A stretch of DNA of 64,000 nucleotides from Albifimbria verrucaria (Eukaryota; Ascomycota; Sordariomycetes; Hypocreales; Stachybotryaceae): NCBI GenBank assembly GCA_020081605.1, contig JAHREC010000018.1:5208001-5272000 (forward strand), in the 5' to 3' direction. Shown piece after piece: positions 16,370 to 30,560 of the stretch. Below the pieces are notes generated by a model that saw only the letters and a program-made list of their open reading frames with translations, did not search any database and was not told the DNA's origin. Position numbers and translations under genes: made by a program. The number at the start of each line of letters is the position of its first letter. The first letter of the stretch is position 1.

Positions 16370-17910
16370 TTTAATAATCTGTTAATATAATTTATTTTTA
16401 TTAAATTCCTTAAATTCTAATTCTTTATATAATTATTTAATAATAAATTAATTATTATATAAATTCACTTTTATTATTGATATTAATATTTATATTTGTT
16501 TTATTTAATATTATAGGAATAAAACTTATAATATAAATATATAAAATGATTTAAGATATCTTTTTTAATTTAATCTTAAATAGCTTAAGATTAAGAATTT
16601 TATTATAATTAATTATAATATTAAATATATATTATAATATTTATAATATTATAATATTTATTTTATAAATATTTAATTAAAAAACTTATTATAACTTAAT
16701 ATTTATAATTATATATCATTAAAAATTATTATTATTAATATTATAAAGAATAAGAAAAGAATAATTATAATATTATATATTTATACTTTTAGTTTTATTT
16801 TATAAATCTTTAAAGCTTTAATATATTTAAATATAATATAATTCTATTATAAAGAGTATTTAAGTATAGTTAATATATAGTTTAATAATCTATATAATTG
16901 ATCTTTATTTTATATAATATAAAGTTTAAAATATATAAAAAGCTTATTCTTCCTTTTTTTATTTATATATCAGTTTAATAATAATAATAATTAATTAGCT
17001 TTAAAAGAATAGGCTTTTTATTTTAATAAAGAATAAAATAATAATATTAATAAAATACATTATATATATTTATATATATTTATGATTTTATAAAATAATA
17101 AATCGTAATACTCTTTTAATTATATATAATATATATATAAGTTTCTTAATAATATATATATATATTTAGAAAAATAAATTTATATATTAAAGATAAGAAT
17201 TTATATTAAAATATATTTATATAAAATATTCAATTAAGAGATTAACATTTTATTTATTTTTATAATTTTATTTAATTTAATATTTATATATATTTCTTTT
17301 TTAAAAATTATTCAAATCTTTTAAATACTATATTAAGATTATTAATATTAATTATTATATATTATTTAATTAAAATATAAAATAATTTAACAGTAAATAT
17401 ATTAGAATTATTAGAATATTAATATAAATTAATATAATAAATAATATATATTTTTAATTAATATTACTTATTATAAATTCCTTATGAATTCTTTAAAATA
17501 CCATTTAAAAATCTTCTTTAAAAAATTATTACTAAGCTTATTTTAACTTAACGAAATACCCTAAAGCTAGGATTTTAGATATTATTATCTCCAATAAAGT
17601 TCTTTATTATTTTAAAAATAATTTCTTATAATTAATAGGGATATTTTGATTAATATATGAATATTATAAAATATATAGAGTCTTTTTGTAACATAGGGTT
17701 TATATTTAATATATTCAATATATTAAGATTATAATTAATAATAATAATCTTAAGTAGCTTAATATTAAGTCTCTTTAATAATATAATTATTTAAATTATT
17801 ATATATATGATATATATTCTTTTTTTTATTTATAAATATAATAGTAATATACAAGATTTTTTATATAAATATTATATTATATATATCAGATATTAAAATC
17901 TTATAATAAT
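16370..17910 (+). repeat. Dispersed repeat family A, copy 2
   Basis: It is collinear with copy 1 (2215-3800) and copy 3 (19110-20572). It retains somewhat more G and C than copy 1. The end matches the other copies at GATTATATTATATATAT-like sequence near 17870-17890. No reading frame survives. Confidence 0.55.
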
Positions 17911-19109
17911 TTATTTTATATATATTATATAGTATAAAAAGTAGTAGATAGGTAAAGAGTAAATAAAAATAAAAAAAATGAATTTAATATATTCTATAGG
18001 TATATTATATTTCTTAGTATTATTCTTCTAAAAAATCTAGTATTATATATTTAGGATAATATATTTTAAATATAGTAGGTAAAATAAAAAGTTATAGTAT
18101 ATATAGAATACAATCTTTTTAAATTAATCTTTTATTAAAAAGAGCCTGATTTATAATAAGAATAAATATATAATATTTTAAAATAATAATTATTATATTA
18201 ATAAAATATAAATTAATTTATATTAAATAGTATTAAGATTTATACTTATTTTTACATTTCTAAAAATATTCTTTAATATCAAAACTTATACATTTATTTT
18301 TATTATTCTATAATAAAAAGCTCTTTATAATATATAGTTAACTATAATTACTTATTATATTAAAATTAATTAATTTATAATTTAATAATTAATCAAATAA
18401 CTTTTTATATTATTATTAATTTAGATTTTTAAATTTCTTTTAATTCTAATTAATAAATTAATATTTATATATTATCTTTTTATTTATTTATTTATTATAT
18501 TTACAATTTAAAATCTTTTATTATTTTCTATTAATACGATTCAATATATTTTTTAAAAACTTTTTAATCTTATATTAATGAAATTATTTCATTTAAATTA
18601 ATTATATATATTTATATGATATAAAGTTTAAAATAGAATATTATTTATATTTACTTTTATTTTTTTAAATAATTATTTTTAGTATATAGTTTATTTTTAA
18701 TTAATTTTCTTTTTATTATAAATACTCATATTTTAAATATATACTATTAATATTTTCATTTTATAATATTATATGATAAATAATATATATTCTTATAATA
18801 TTTTAATTTAAATTATAGAATAGTCTTTATATAATAAAATATTCTCAATTTATAGATTGAATTAGATCTATTAAACTTATTCTTCTTTTTAAATAATATT
18901 CTATATTTATTATAGTTATAAAATTTATTTATTCTTTATATAAATTATAAAGATAAATGTTTTATCTCTTATTTATTATTCTTCTTTATAAGAATTTAAA
19001 GTGTTTTTATCTTAATTTTATTGCTTCTTTTAATAATTATAATTAATTAAAATATTATCTAAGTTTATTCAATATGATATAGTATTTATTATTATATTAT
19101 TTCATTTAA

Positions 19110-20572
19110 TAGTATATTGATATTTAAATCCTTAAGCTTTGATTTATTATATAATTATTTAATAAAATATTTTTTAATAATTAATTAATATATATATTAA
19201 TTATATTTATATAAATTTATATAAAGAATAAAAGTTTTATTATTTAATGTTAAAGAGTTAGAATTTAATAAATATATATATATAAAGCGTTTTATAATAC
19301 TTTTTTAAGCTTAAAATTATATAAATTTAATAATAATGTATTTATAATTCTTTTATAATCTATATTAACATTAAGCTTATATTATATATTTTAATATATT
19401 CGTATATTTAATTTATAAATATTTAAATTCATAATATAATATAATTTAATTATTATAATAATTAATTAATAAAAATCAATATTATAAATATTATAAAAGA
19501 TTATAATACTATAGTTAATATATTTTATATTCGTTTTATTTTAAGAATCTTTGAAGGTTTAATATATTTAATCTAAATAAAGTTACTTTATAATAAATAT
19601 TTTAATATAATTAAATTAAATTTAAACAATCTATAAAAGTACTCTTTATTAAATATAAAATAAAACTTTAAATATATTAAAAGCTTATTTTTAATTCTTT
19701 TTATTTATATATAAAATTAATATTAATAATAATTAATTAAATATAAAATAAGAGTTTTTATTTTAATAAAAAACTATAAAATTATATTAATAAAATAAGC
19801 TATAATAAATATAATTTTATAAGTTTATAATTTTTAATATTCTTTTAATTATATAATATATATATTTTAGTCTTTTTAAGAAACTTTATCCTTTCCCTAA
19901 ATAAATATATATATAAAAATACAATCTTATAATAAATAAATATATATAAATATTCTATAAAAAAATTAAAAAACACATTATTCTTTTCATTATTATATTA
20001 AATTTAATTATTATATTTTAATTTTTAAAAATAATTAAAATTTCTTAAAGATAATATTAAGATTATTAATATTAATTATTATAAACCTTTTTAGTATAAT
20101 ATAAAATAATTGAATAATAAGTACTATTAAATCTTTATTATAGTAATATTCATTAATATAATATAGAATAAATTTTAATATTAATATATATTTTTTAATT
20201 ATATTTAATTATTATAAATTCTCTATATTATTCCTAAAATATTATTTAATTAGTTTTTTAAAAGAGTTAATAATAAGCTTATTTTAAATAATAAGAAATA
20301 CCTTAAAGCCTAGATTATAAATAATCTTATTAATTATAAAATTCTATATTAATTTAAAGAATATTTCTATATAAGTAATAAAAATATTTTATTAATATAT
20401 TAATACTAATAGATATAAAATATTTTTATAATATTTAATTTATATTTAATATACTTAAAGGATTAATATTATAATTAATAATTATAATTTTTAATTATTT
20501 AACTCTAAGCTCCTTCAAAAAATATAATTATTTAAATATTTAAATATAAATAATATATTTTATTTTTCTTTT
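19110..20572 (+). repeat. Dispersed repeat family A, copy 3, left part
   Basis: Collinear with copies 1 and 2 up to 20572, where it is interrupted by the gypsy-type element. The missing right end of the repeat resumes at 30447, so the element inserted into this older repeat. The last bases, CTTTT at 20568-20572, are the left half of the target-site duplication. Confidence 0.6.
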
Positions 20573-20704
20573 TAATATATATATATATTATATATAAATA
20601 TATATCACAGGGGATATATATATAAAAAGGCCTTCAGGTATAAATATAATAAAGATAACTTAAACCTTATATATTTAAACTAATCTATCTAAATCTATAT
20701 AATA
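20573..20704 (+). repeat. 5' LTR of the gypsy-type element
   Basis: This 132-bp copy aligns without gaps to 30310-30441. Shared islands include GGGGATATATATATAAAAAG and GATAACTT; all mismatches I see are C/T or G/A. Confidence 0.9.
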
Positions 20705-23700
20705 ATTAATAATAATTATATAAATTTTAATATTATTATACTATTTATCTATCTATAATTGCTTTAATTATTTATAAAACTAGTTAATAAATTATTAAAT
20801 TAATAAACTAATTAATTAACCTTAGTATAAATATTAATAGGGTATTCTATATATATAGATAAATATACTATACCTTATTTATTAAACTCTTTATTTTTTA
20901 AAATAATTCTTATTAATATATAATCTTAATAAATACTATACTTTATTAATATATTATTTTATTTATTATATAAATAATTATTTAATAAATAATTTATTAA
21001 AATATTTTTATCCTTTAATATAGGATAATATATTAATTATATATAATATTATTAATTAATTAATTAAAATAATTTAATCTATAAAGATTATTTAAGGATA
21101 ATAAAAAAATAGTATATATTATTATTAAATCCTTTATTAAATAAAATATTATTATATTCCTTAAATATAGATTAAGTATTTATTATTAATAATCTAATAA
21201 TTTATTATTAATAATTTAATATCTATAGAGCATAGGGTTAATAAGATATAAGTAAGAAAACTATAAAGCTAATCTTAACCTAAATAGCTATAATTTATTA
21301 ATCTTTTTATTAAAATTCTAATAAAGAAATTATTTATTATATTATATAGATTAATAATATTAATATTATTAAAAAAAAAGATTATATTTATAATTAATAA
21401 ATATAATAAAAATTAAACTTATTATAAAAAAGATATTAATAAATAAAATAATAATTTATTAATAATTATAATATTTAATATATTATTTAATATTATAATA
21501 TTAAGAAGCTTATTTAAATACTTAAAATATTTAAAATATATAATAAAGGAATTCCTAGATTTAATATTTTTATTATTATTTTATATAAATTATATAAATA
21601 TAAAATAATTATAAAAATTAAATTAAATAAAAAACTTAATCTAGGCTCTTAATAATTATAGTTTATTATTTAAAGACCTAAGGTAATAAATAGATAGCTA
21701 TAGAATAGGGTATAAAGGCTTAATAAATATATTAATAATATTAAAGGCTAAATAAAATAAATAATTACCTAAAAGGAATATTAATTAGAGCTATAAAAAT
21801 AAATAAATAAAGAATCTAAATATATTAAATAAGGAATTATTAAACTTTAAGAATATATATTTAAGAAGATAATTAAGTTATTATTTAAATAATTAAAGAG
21901 ATTATAAAAAGTATAGAGATTATAAATAATTATAATAATAAAGCTTATTATTATTAAATTTATATAACTTTTTTTATTTAATAATATAAATTATTTATAA
22001 TATTATAAATATAAATAAAATTAAAAAAAAAAAAAAAAGTTTATTTTTATATAATTTAAAAGGATTATATAATAGCTATAATAAAAATAAAAAATTAAAT
22101 AATAAAAACTCTATTCCTCTATAATTTAAGCCTAAAATAATAAGGATTTTTAGCTAAATATTAATAAATTAAAGGAAGTTTTTTATTATAAAAATATATA
22201 TTATTATTAAAATATTATTATATTTATTAATATATTTAAAGATATTATAATTATAGATTATTATAAATATATTTATAAAAATATAATTTAATTATTAAAG
22301 AAAAAAATTATAGAATAATATTATAATTAATTAATAAAAAATAAAATATATAAATATTAAAAAAGCCTATTAATCTAATTATAAACTAAGGTATTAATAA
22401 AGTATTTTAAAATAAATATAAATTAAATATAATAAAAATTAAATATTTTATAATTTAGATTATTAAAATATAAATATAATAACTTTATTTAAGGGTTTAT
22501 AATATTAATAATATAATTAATATAAATATATAGAATAAAGAATAAAAAAGCTATTTTAATATAAATTTATAATTAATTAAACTTAAAATTAAAACTTAAA
22601 ATAAATTAATTATAATCTATAATTTATATATATAATTAATTATAATAAATTAATAAAAAATTTAATATATAATAAAATTAATTAAAATTAATATATATAT
22701 ATTATAATAAAAGCTAAAATAATAAAAAACTAAAAATAAAAATTAATTTTAATAAAATTACTTAAATTCTTATTATAATTCTATATACCCTTAATAATAA
22801 AGATAAAATATTAATATAAAAAATTAAAAGCTATTATAAATAATATAAAATAAATATAATAAGAACCTAAACCTTAATTTTAATTAATAAAATAATATAA
22901 ATATAATTAATTAATTATACTTAATTAAGAAAAATTTTATTATTTTATTAAATTAAAAATTAAATCTATAGGAATAAAAAATAATATATTTTTAATTCTA
23001 TAAATAATAAATAAATTAAGCTAAAATAACTAAAAAGCTTAATATATTAATATCTATAAATAATAAGAATATTATTTAAATATTTAAATAAAATCTAAAT
23101 TATATATACTAACTTAATAAAAAAATATTTATAAAAAAATAATTAAAGAATAATATATTAAATATAAAAATAATAATAATAAATATAATATTAAATTTAT
23201 TAAAATAATATAAATATTATTATTATTTATTTAAATTTAATAATAATAATATATTATAGAAATATTTATAAATATTTAAGGAATATACTAAAGCTTTAAT
23301 AAATAATTATTTAAAATATTAATTATATAATAATTAATTTATAATATATTAAATATTATTTAATTATCTAAGTATAATAAAAAAATATCTATATATTATA
23401 AAAGGGTATATAAATAATAATAAAATTTTAATAATTATTATATAATTAATATATAAAAGTATAAATCTTTAATATTTTTATTATATATATATACTATCTT
23501 TAATATTTATTCTTAATTATCCTTTAATATAATAATAATATAAATAATAATTAATATTAAATATTTAATATTAATAATTAATAATTAATAATTAATTTTA
23601 TAGTTAAATATTTAATTCTTTAATATTAAACTATATTTAATTAAAAGTCTTAAAGGAATTATAATATTAAAAAAAAATAATATTTATAATATATATATAT

Positions 23701-26700
23701 AATAATATATTATATAATAATAAGCTATATTAAATTTTTATTAAAATAAAAATATAAATAATAAATAAATTAAGCTTATAAATTTTATTTAATATAAAAT
23801 AAATATATTTATATAATATAATATTTAATTTTAAATAAAGTATAATAATTATAGATTTTTATTAAAACCTTAGGGTTTTAATAAAATTCTATATTAAAAG
23901 TATATTATAAATTTAATATAAAATAATTATAATTAATTCTATAATATTTCCTTTAAATTAAATTTATAAAATCCTAATTAAAAATCTAAAACTATTTAAA
24001 AATTAATTATTTATAATAATAAAAGACTTTTTAAATATTATAAATTTATTAATAAGCTATAAATTATTATATATAATTATAATTAATTTTAAAAATAATT
24101 TATTATATTTAAAAAAAATATAAAACTAAGAATAATTAAAGAATTTAATTATAATACTATAAACTCCTTATAAATATTATAAAATTAAATTATTAATATA
24201 GCTATATAATTAATAAAATTCTTAATAATAATAAATTTATAAGCCTAGCTAAATAATATAATAATATATATATATCCTAAGGAATTAAGGAATATATTAA
24301 TTAATTATATATATTAAGGCTAAGAAAAACTAAAATTTATTTAAAATAATTACCCTAGGCCTCCTTAAATAATAGATTATTTATTATTAAGAATTATATA
24401 TATTATAATTAAAAAAATAAAGCTTAAAAATAAAGTCTATATTAATATAAAAGATTAATATATTAAAATAATATTAATTTTAATAATAAAATATTATAAT
24501 ATATAATAAAACTATAATATTATATTTATATTAATAAATAAATAAATAAAAATTTATTTAATAAATATATAATAAACTAAGAAAATTATATATAAACTAT
24601 ATTTAATAAGCTTATAGAATAAAAAAATAATTAAATATATATTAAATTTATTATATATATTAAGGAGGATATTATATATATAATAATTAATATTTTTATA
24701 GCCTTAATATTTATAATATAAAAAAATATAAAATAAAATAAAAGGAAAAATTATTATTAATTTAAGGGAATTTAATAATATTATTATCCTAAATATATAT
24801 TTATTATTATAATAAAAACCTTATATAATTATTAAAAGGTTATAAATATATTATAATAATAAATATTAAATCTTTTTTATTAATTCCTTATTTATTTAAA
24901 ATTAAGGGATAAATTTATAATTATAATATATAAAGGGCTTAAATAATTAAATATAGTTTTAATAAAATTTAAAAATTTATTAATTTATATTTAAAAATAA
25001 ATAAACTATTAATTCTTTCTATATTAAAAATATATATAAATATATATTAATAATATTATTATATTTTTTAAATTATTTAAAAATATATTATATACTTTAA
25101 AACTATTTTTAAATTATTTTAATTATTAAGTTTATAGCTTTTTTAAATAAATTATTTATTAAGTATAAATTTATATTATTATTAAATTATTAAGTTAATA
25201 AAATTAATATCTCCTTAATAAAAAAATAAAAAAATATATTAATAAAATAAATATTTTTAAAGATATTAAAATATCTAGAAATATATTATAATATAATAAA
25301 TTAAATTTATAATTTTATATTAATATATATATAAAAATTTAGCTATTAATTAAAAAAAATAAAATTATTTATAAAAATAAAAATTAAAATAAATAATTTA
25401 AGATTAAAATACTAAATATTTATATAATAAATAACTATAAAAAATATATTAATATATAAAAAAAAGCCTTTAATCTCCTATAAAATAACCTAAGGATATA
25501 CCTTTTAATAAAACTTATTTATATTAATAATAATAAATAGCTTTTTATAAAAATTAATATATTAAAAAATAAGGATTTAATATTATTTTATTTTATTATA
25601 AAAAAGTTTTAATAGAATATATTTAATTAAATTATTTAGTAAAATATATATTAAATATATTAATTTTTAAAATAAAATATTTAGCTTAATAAAAAAAATT
25701 ATTAATTAATAGAATTTAAAATAGCCTATTTAGTTTAGATAGTATAAAAAAATTAATTATTATTCTATAGATTAAAATATAATATTATTATATTTATAGA
25801 TTATATAATAATTAGCCTTATTATTTAATAATAATTAATATTAATATTAAATATAATAAAAATAAATAATAAATTAATAATAATAAATAATTTCCTTTTA
25901 TAATTTAAGCTTAATATTTTATATATATAAAAAAGCTTAATATACTCCTAAATATATTATTAAAATTATTTTATATTAATAATATTATTATAAAGAAAAA
26001 AGTAATTAATAATAATATATTAAATAATATATTAAAATCCTTAAATTTAACAGTTTATATAATATTAAAGGTAATTATTTTAAAAGAACTCTAAATATAA
26101 TTTAAAAATAAATATAATATAAATATTAAATATATATAAATTCTTTAATAAATAAAAAAAAATTAATATAAATAAATAATAATAATTTTATTATATATTA
26201 TAGATTAATATTTATAATTAAAGATTTATTTTCTTATTATATTATAAAAAATAATATAAAATAATTATATATACTAAAATCTTTAATAAATATTATAATA
26301 ATTATAATATATAATAAATAATACTTTAATAAGGAATATATAAAATAAAAGCTAAATAAATACTCTTTTATTAAAATAAATTAATATATTAAATTATATA
26401 TTAAATATTATAAATATTTTATAATAAAAAAAGCTATTAATTAATATTTAAAAATCTTAGATTAATTTATTTATTTTTATTCTATTTTTAATATAATTAA
26501 TTAATTTTATAATTAACCTTCTATTAATATCCTTAATTAATAATATTTTTAATTAAAAAAATATAATATATATAATATATTATTTATAATTATATATAAA
26601 ATATTAAAAAAAAACTTTAATTTTAAAATATAATATATATAATATAATAAATTAAATAAAAATATTATTTAAATTCTAAATAATAATTAATTAAGGAATT

Positions 26701-27149
26701 TTAAAAATTATTATTTTTAATTAAAATTAAAAATAAATTAAAGATTTATAATAAAAGATTTTTAAATTATTATAAATCTAATTTATATTTATAATAATAT
26801 AATATTCTACTAAGAATAAATAAATAAAATTAATAAATTAAATTATTAATATAATCTTATATTTCTTTTTATTAATAAAAATAAATAAATATTAATTATT
26901 AACCTTATTAATTATATAAATAGCTTTAAATAATATATATATTATTATATTAAATATATTATTAAATAAAATATTATATAAATTTAAATTAATTATATTA
27001 TTCTTTTTATTATAAAATAAAGTTAATAATTTACTATAAATAGCTAAAATATTTATAATTCTTTATTAAATATATTAAAAGAAGCTTAATTATATATAGA
27101 TTTTATAATAATAAAATATAAATATACTTTTAATATATTATATAAAAAA

Positions 27150-27320
27150 TTAAACTTTAAGGTTAAAGATATAATATACTTATAATTATATTATAAATAT
27201 TTAATTTTAAGATAATCTAAGAAATATAGTATATAAAAAATTAAATTATTAAAAATCCTTAAAGAAATAAGTATATATATATACTATTTAAATCTATTAA
27301 ATAAATAAAGAATTTATTTA
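27150..27320 (+). pseudogene. Integrase C-terminal (GPY/F-type) remnant
   Basis: Read in one + frame, the 57 codons keep the family pattern L-N-F-K-V-K-D, then Y-L about five residues on, later L-L-K-I-L-K-E-I and Y-Y-L-N-L, as in the GPY/F domain of Ty3/gypsy integrases. The only breaks are four TAA codons, each of which could have been CAA or another codon before C-to-T/G-to-A change. The same frame continues into the chromodomain. Function is lost. Confidence 0.7.
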
Positions 27321-27434
27321 ATAATATTAATTATATAATTTAATAAAGCTCTATAAAAACTTAATTTATATAAATATTAATAATTAAATATTATATCCTT
27401 AGTATATATAAAAGATAATAATAATAAATAAAAA

Positions 27435-27584
27435 TTCTATAAAATTAAAAAATTAATAATTAAATATATATTTTATAATAAACCTTAGTATTTAATATAA
27501 TAATTAAAATATATTTTAAATAATAATAAATAATATAATAAAAATCTATTAATAATTAATATATTAAACTTAATAAATAATTTT
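27435..27584 (+). pseudogene. Chromodomain remnant of the integrase
   Basis: It is in the same frame as the integrase remnant, 92 codons downstream of its K-V-K-D motif. The readable pattern is Y-K-I-K-K-L, then a YNKPxYLI segment (x is TAG), a short gap, N-N-N-K, and L-I-I-N-I-L-N-L. This matches the order of a chromodomain (Y-E-V-E-x-I ... QYLVKWKGY ... W-E-P ... N), with Trp and Gln codons now stops. Such chromodomains usually steer integration into heterochromatin, in keeping with the AT-rich surroundings. Confidence 0.6.
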
Positions 27585-30309
27585 AATATTTATATATTAT
27601 ATAAGTATATTAAAATTTAATTATTAATTAATAAATTAAATAATCCCTATAAAAAAAGAATATATTTATTAAATATATAATAAATTATTATTTTAAATAA
27701 TTAATAGCTAAAAATTAAAATACTATATTATTATTATATTAAATAAATACTATATTATTAATAAATACCCTTAATATATAAAATAAATTAATATATAAAT
27801 TTAATAATATTTATTAATAAAATATATAAATAAAAATAAACTTAATAAATTAATAATAATATTAATTATTAATCTATTAATATAATCTCCTAAGATTAAA
27901 TTTATATTAAAATATAAAAATCTTATAATTAAAGAAGGCTAAGAAGTATATATAATAATAATAATTAATATATATAATTTTATATTTAGTTAATTAATAA
28001 TAAAAGCTATATAAAAATTATATAAGCTTATATAATATAAATATTATAAGAAATTTAAATTATTAAAATTAAATATTATTTTATATAAGCTTATTTATAA
28101 AATTAAATAAAATAAAAATAATAATAAATATACTTTAATAAATTATATTATACTATAAATAATATTTAAAATCTATTCTTATTTATAAATAATATTATTA
28201 TATAAAAATATTAATAAAAAATATAATCTTAATCTTCTAGCTTAATATAAAGGATATATTATATAAGATTAATATTAATAAAGTTTATATAGCTATTTAA
28301 AAAAGAATAAATAAGGATATCCTAGAGTATCCTTAAAATAATTATTTTAAATACCTATAAAAACTTAATAATAAATAATATAGAATTATTAATAACCTTT
28401 AATATATATTTATTAATAATTATTATAGATATTATAATTATTTATTTTAATATAATAATAACTACCTTAAATACTATAATATATATATTTATAGACTAAG
28501 GTATTATAATAAATAAGGATATTATTATATTAATAAAAGATAATATAATCTATATTATTATTATTATTAATATAAATATATTAATAATTAACTTAAATAT
28601 ATTAATATATATATTTATAAATAATAATATAATAATATATTATAGCCTTATTATAATTAATATAAATATAATAATAATTAATTATTTTATTATTATTAAT
28701 AATTATTTTAAATATACTTATATTAAATATTATATTAAAATTAAATTTATTAAATTTATTAAATATATTTAATAAAAATAAAAATATAAAAATAAAAAGA
28801 ATAATAACTTTAATATAGAATCTATTTTTTAATATAATATAAAATAAAAAATAATAAATATATATATAAATTTAAATACTTAATTAAACTATAAAAATAT
28901 ATTTTTATATTTAATATAAAAGGATAAATATAAATTCTATATTTTATTATAGCTTCTTAAAATAAACTAATTAAATTAATAATAAATACTATTAATAAAA
29001 TAATATAAAGTATATTTTAAGGATACTCTATAGATAATAAATATAATATAAATTCCTATTATTATAAATATTTTAGCTTAATTAATAATATTAATATTAA
29101 AGGATTAATATTAAATATTTATATTATATTAATATTAATAAGTATCTTTAAAATAATAAATAAAAAATAAATAATAATAATTATTATTTAATAGCTTAGG
29201 ATTAAATATTTATAATATAATATTTATTAATTAAATAGCTTTTAATTAAAAATTATACTAAAAAAATTAAGCTTTATTTAATAAAAATTAAAAAAATTAA
29301 ATTTATATATTAATAGTATTTAACTATCCCTGAAAATTAACTTATTAACTATTATATATAATAATATTATATTAAGAAAAAGGATAATACTAAGATAAAG
29401 AATCTATAATTAATAAGGATTTTAATCCTTAGGCTTATTATAATTCTTATTATTAATAATATATAATTAATTAGCTTTATTATTATTAATAATATATAAT
29501 TATATAATTAAAAATATTAATTAATTAAAAATAAAGAAGATTAATAATAAGCCTAAATAATATAAATTAATTTATAATAATAATCCTTTAAATAAAGATT
29601 ATATAGAATAACTAAATATTATAAATAATATTATATTATTCTATAAATATTTTATTAAATATTAAAGGCTATATTATATTAATATTATAAATAAATTAGC
29701 TTATATATATATAATATAGTATATTTTTAAACTATTATTAGCCTATAATACTATTAATTTTAAATTAAATATAAAAATAAGGTTTAAGAATATAATATTC
29801 TAAAGCTAGCTATAATAAAAGATTAATATTAATAAAAAACTCTATTATATAAAATATATCTATAGAAATTTACTATTAAATATATATTAATATAAATAAA
29901 TTAAAAATAAGATTATATTATATAAAGGTTTTTAATATTATAAGCAAAAGCTAATTAATACTAAGTATAATATATAATAATATATAAAAATATTAATAAG
30001 GGTATTAAAAACTATAATAATAAAGCTTAAAGCTATAAATAAAGCTATTATAATAATATATAATAATATTAATATAATACTCTAAGAGATTAATATATAT
30101 AAATTATTTAAAATAAATATAAATAAATCTATTTAAAATAATAAAGATAAATAAAATAAATAAATATAGATAAATCTATCTAAAATAATAAAAATAAATA
30201 GAATAGATAAATATATAAATAATAAATAAGGATAATAAGGAATAATAAATAATTTTATTGCTTTATTATATACCTTAAGGATAGGGGTTTTTTTCCCTGT
30301 AGGGGTAAT

Positions 30310-30441
30310 TAATATATATATATATTATATATAGATATATATTATAGGGGATATATATATAAAAAGGCCTTTGGGTATAAATATAATAAAGATAACTTGA
30401 ATCTTATATATTTAAATCGATTTATCCAGATCTATATAATA
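30310..30441 (+). repeat. 3' LTR of the gypsy-type element
   Basis: Ungapped partner of 20573-20704. It is followed by the CTTTT duplication at 30442-30446 and then by the remainder of repeat family A. Confidence 0.9.
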
Positions 30442-30446
30442 CTTTT

Positions 30447-30560
30447 TATAAATGTAATAATAAAATAAAAGGTTTTTTTATAAAGATTATATTATATATA
30501 TTAATTATTAATACTTTATAATAATTTATTCTATATATACTATTATTGAATTATAGATTA
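30447..30560 (+). repeat. Dispersed repeat family A, copy 3, right end
   Basis: It continues the sequence broken at 20572. The TTTTTTTATAAAGATTATAT segment and TTAATACTTTATAATAAT match the end of copy 1 at about 3685-3750. It supports nested insertion of the gypsy-type element. Confidence 0.55.

Larger units (their letters stand above)
20573..30441 (+). mobile_element. Degenerate chromodomain Ty3/gypsy LTR retrotransposon
   Basis: Two 132-bp direct repeats (20573-20704 and 30310-30441) bound 9.87 kb and are flanked by a 5-bp duplication CTTTT (20568-20572 and 30442-30446). Both LTRs start TA and end TA, as TG...CA would after RIP. A purine-rich stretch, GTAGGGGTAAT (30299-30309), lies just before the 3' LTR and fits a polypurine tract. 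In one + strand frame, integrase C-terminal (27150-27320) and chromodomain (27435-27584) remnants are readable, which places it among chromodomain-bearing Ty3/gypsy elements. Gag, protease and RT should lie within 20.7-26 kb but I could not identify them. About 2.7 kb between the chromodomain and the 3' LTR is unexplained. It is certainly inactive. Confidence 0.85.
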
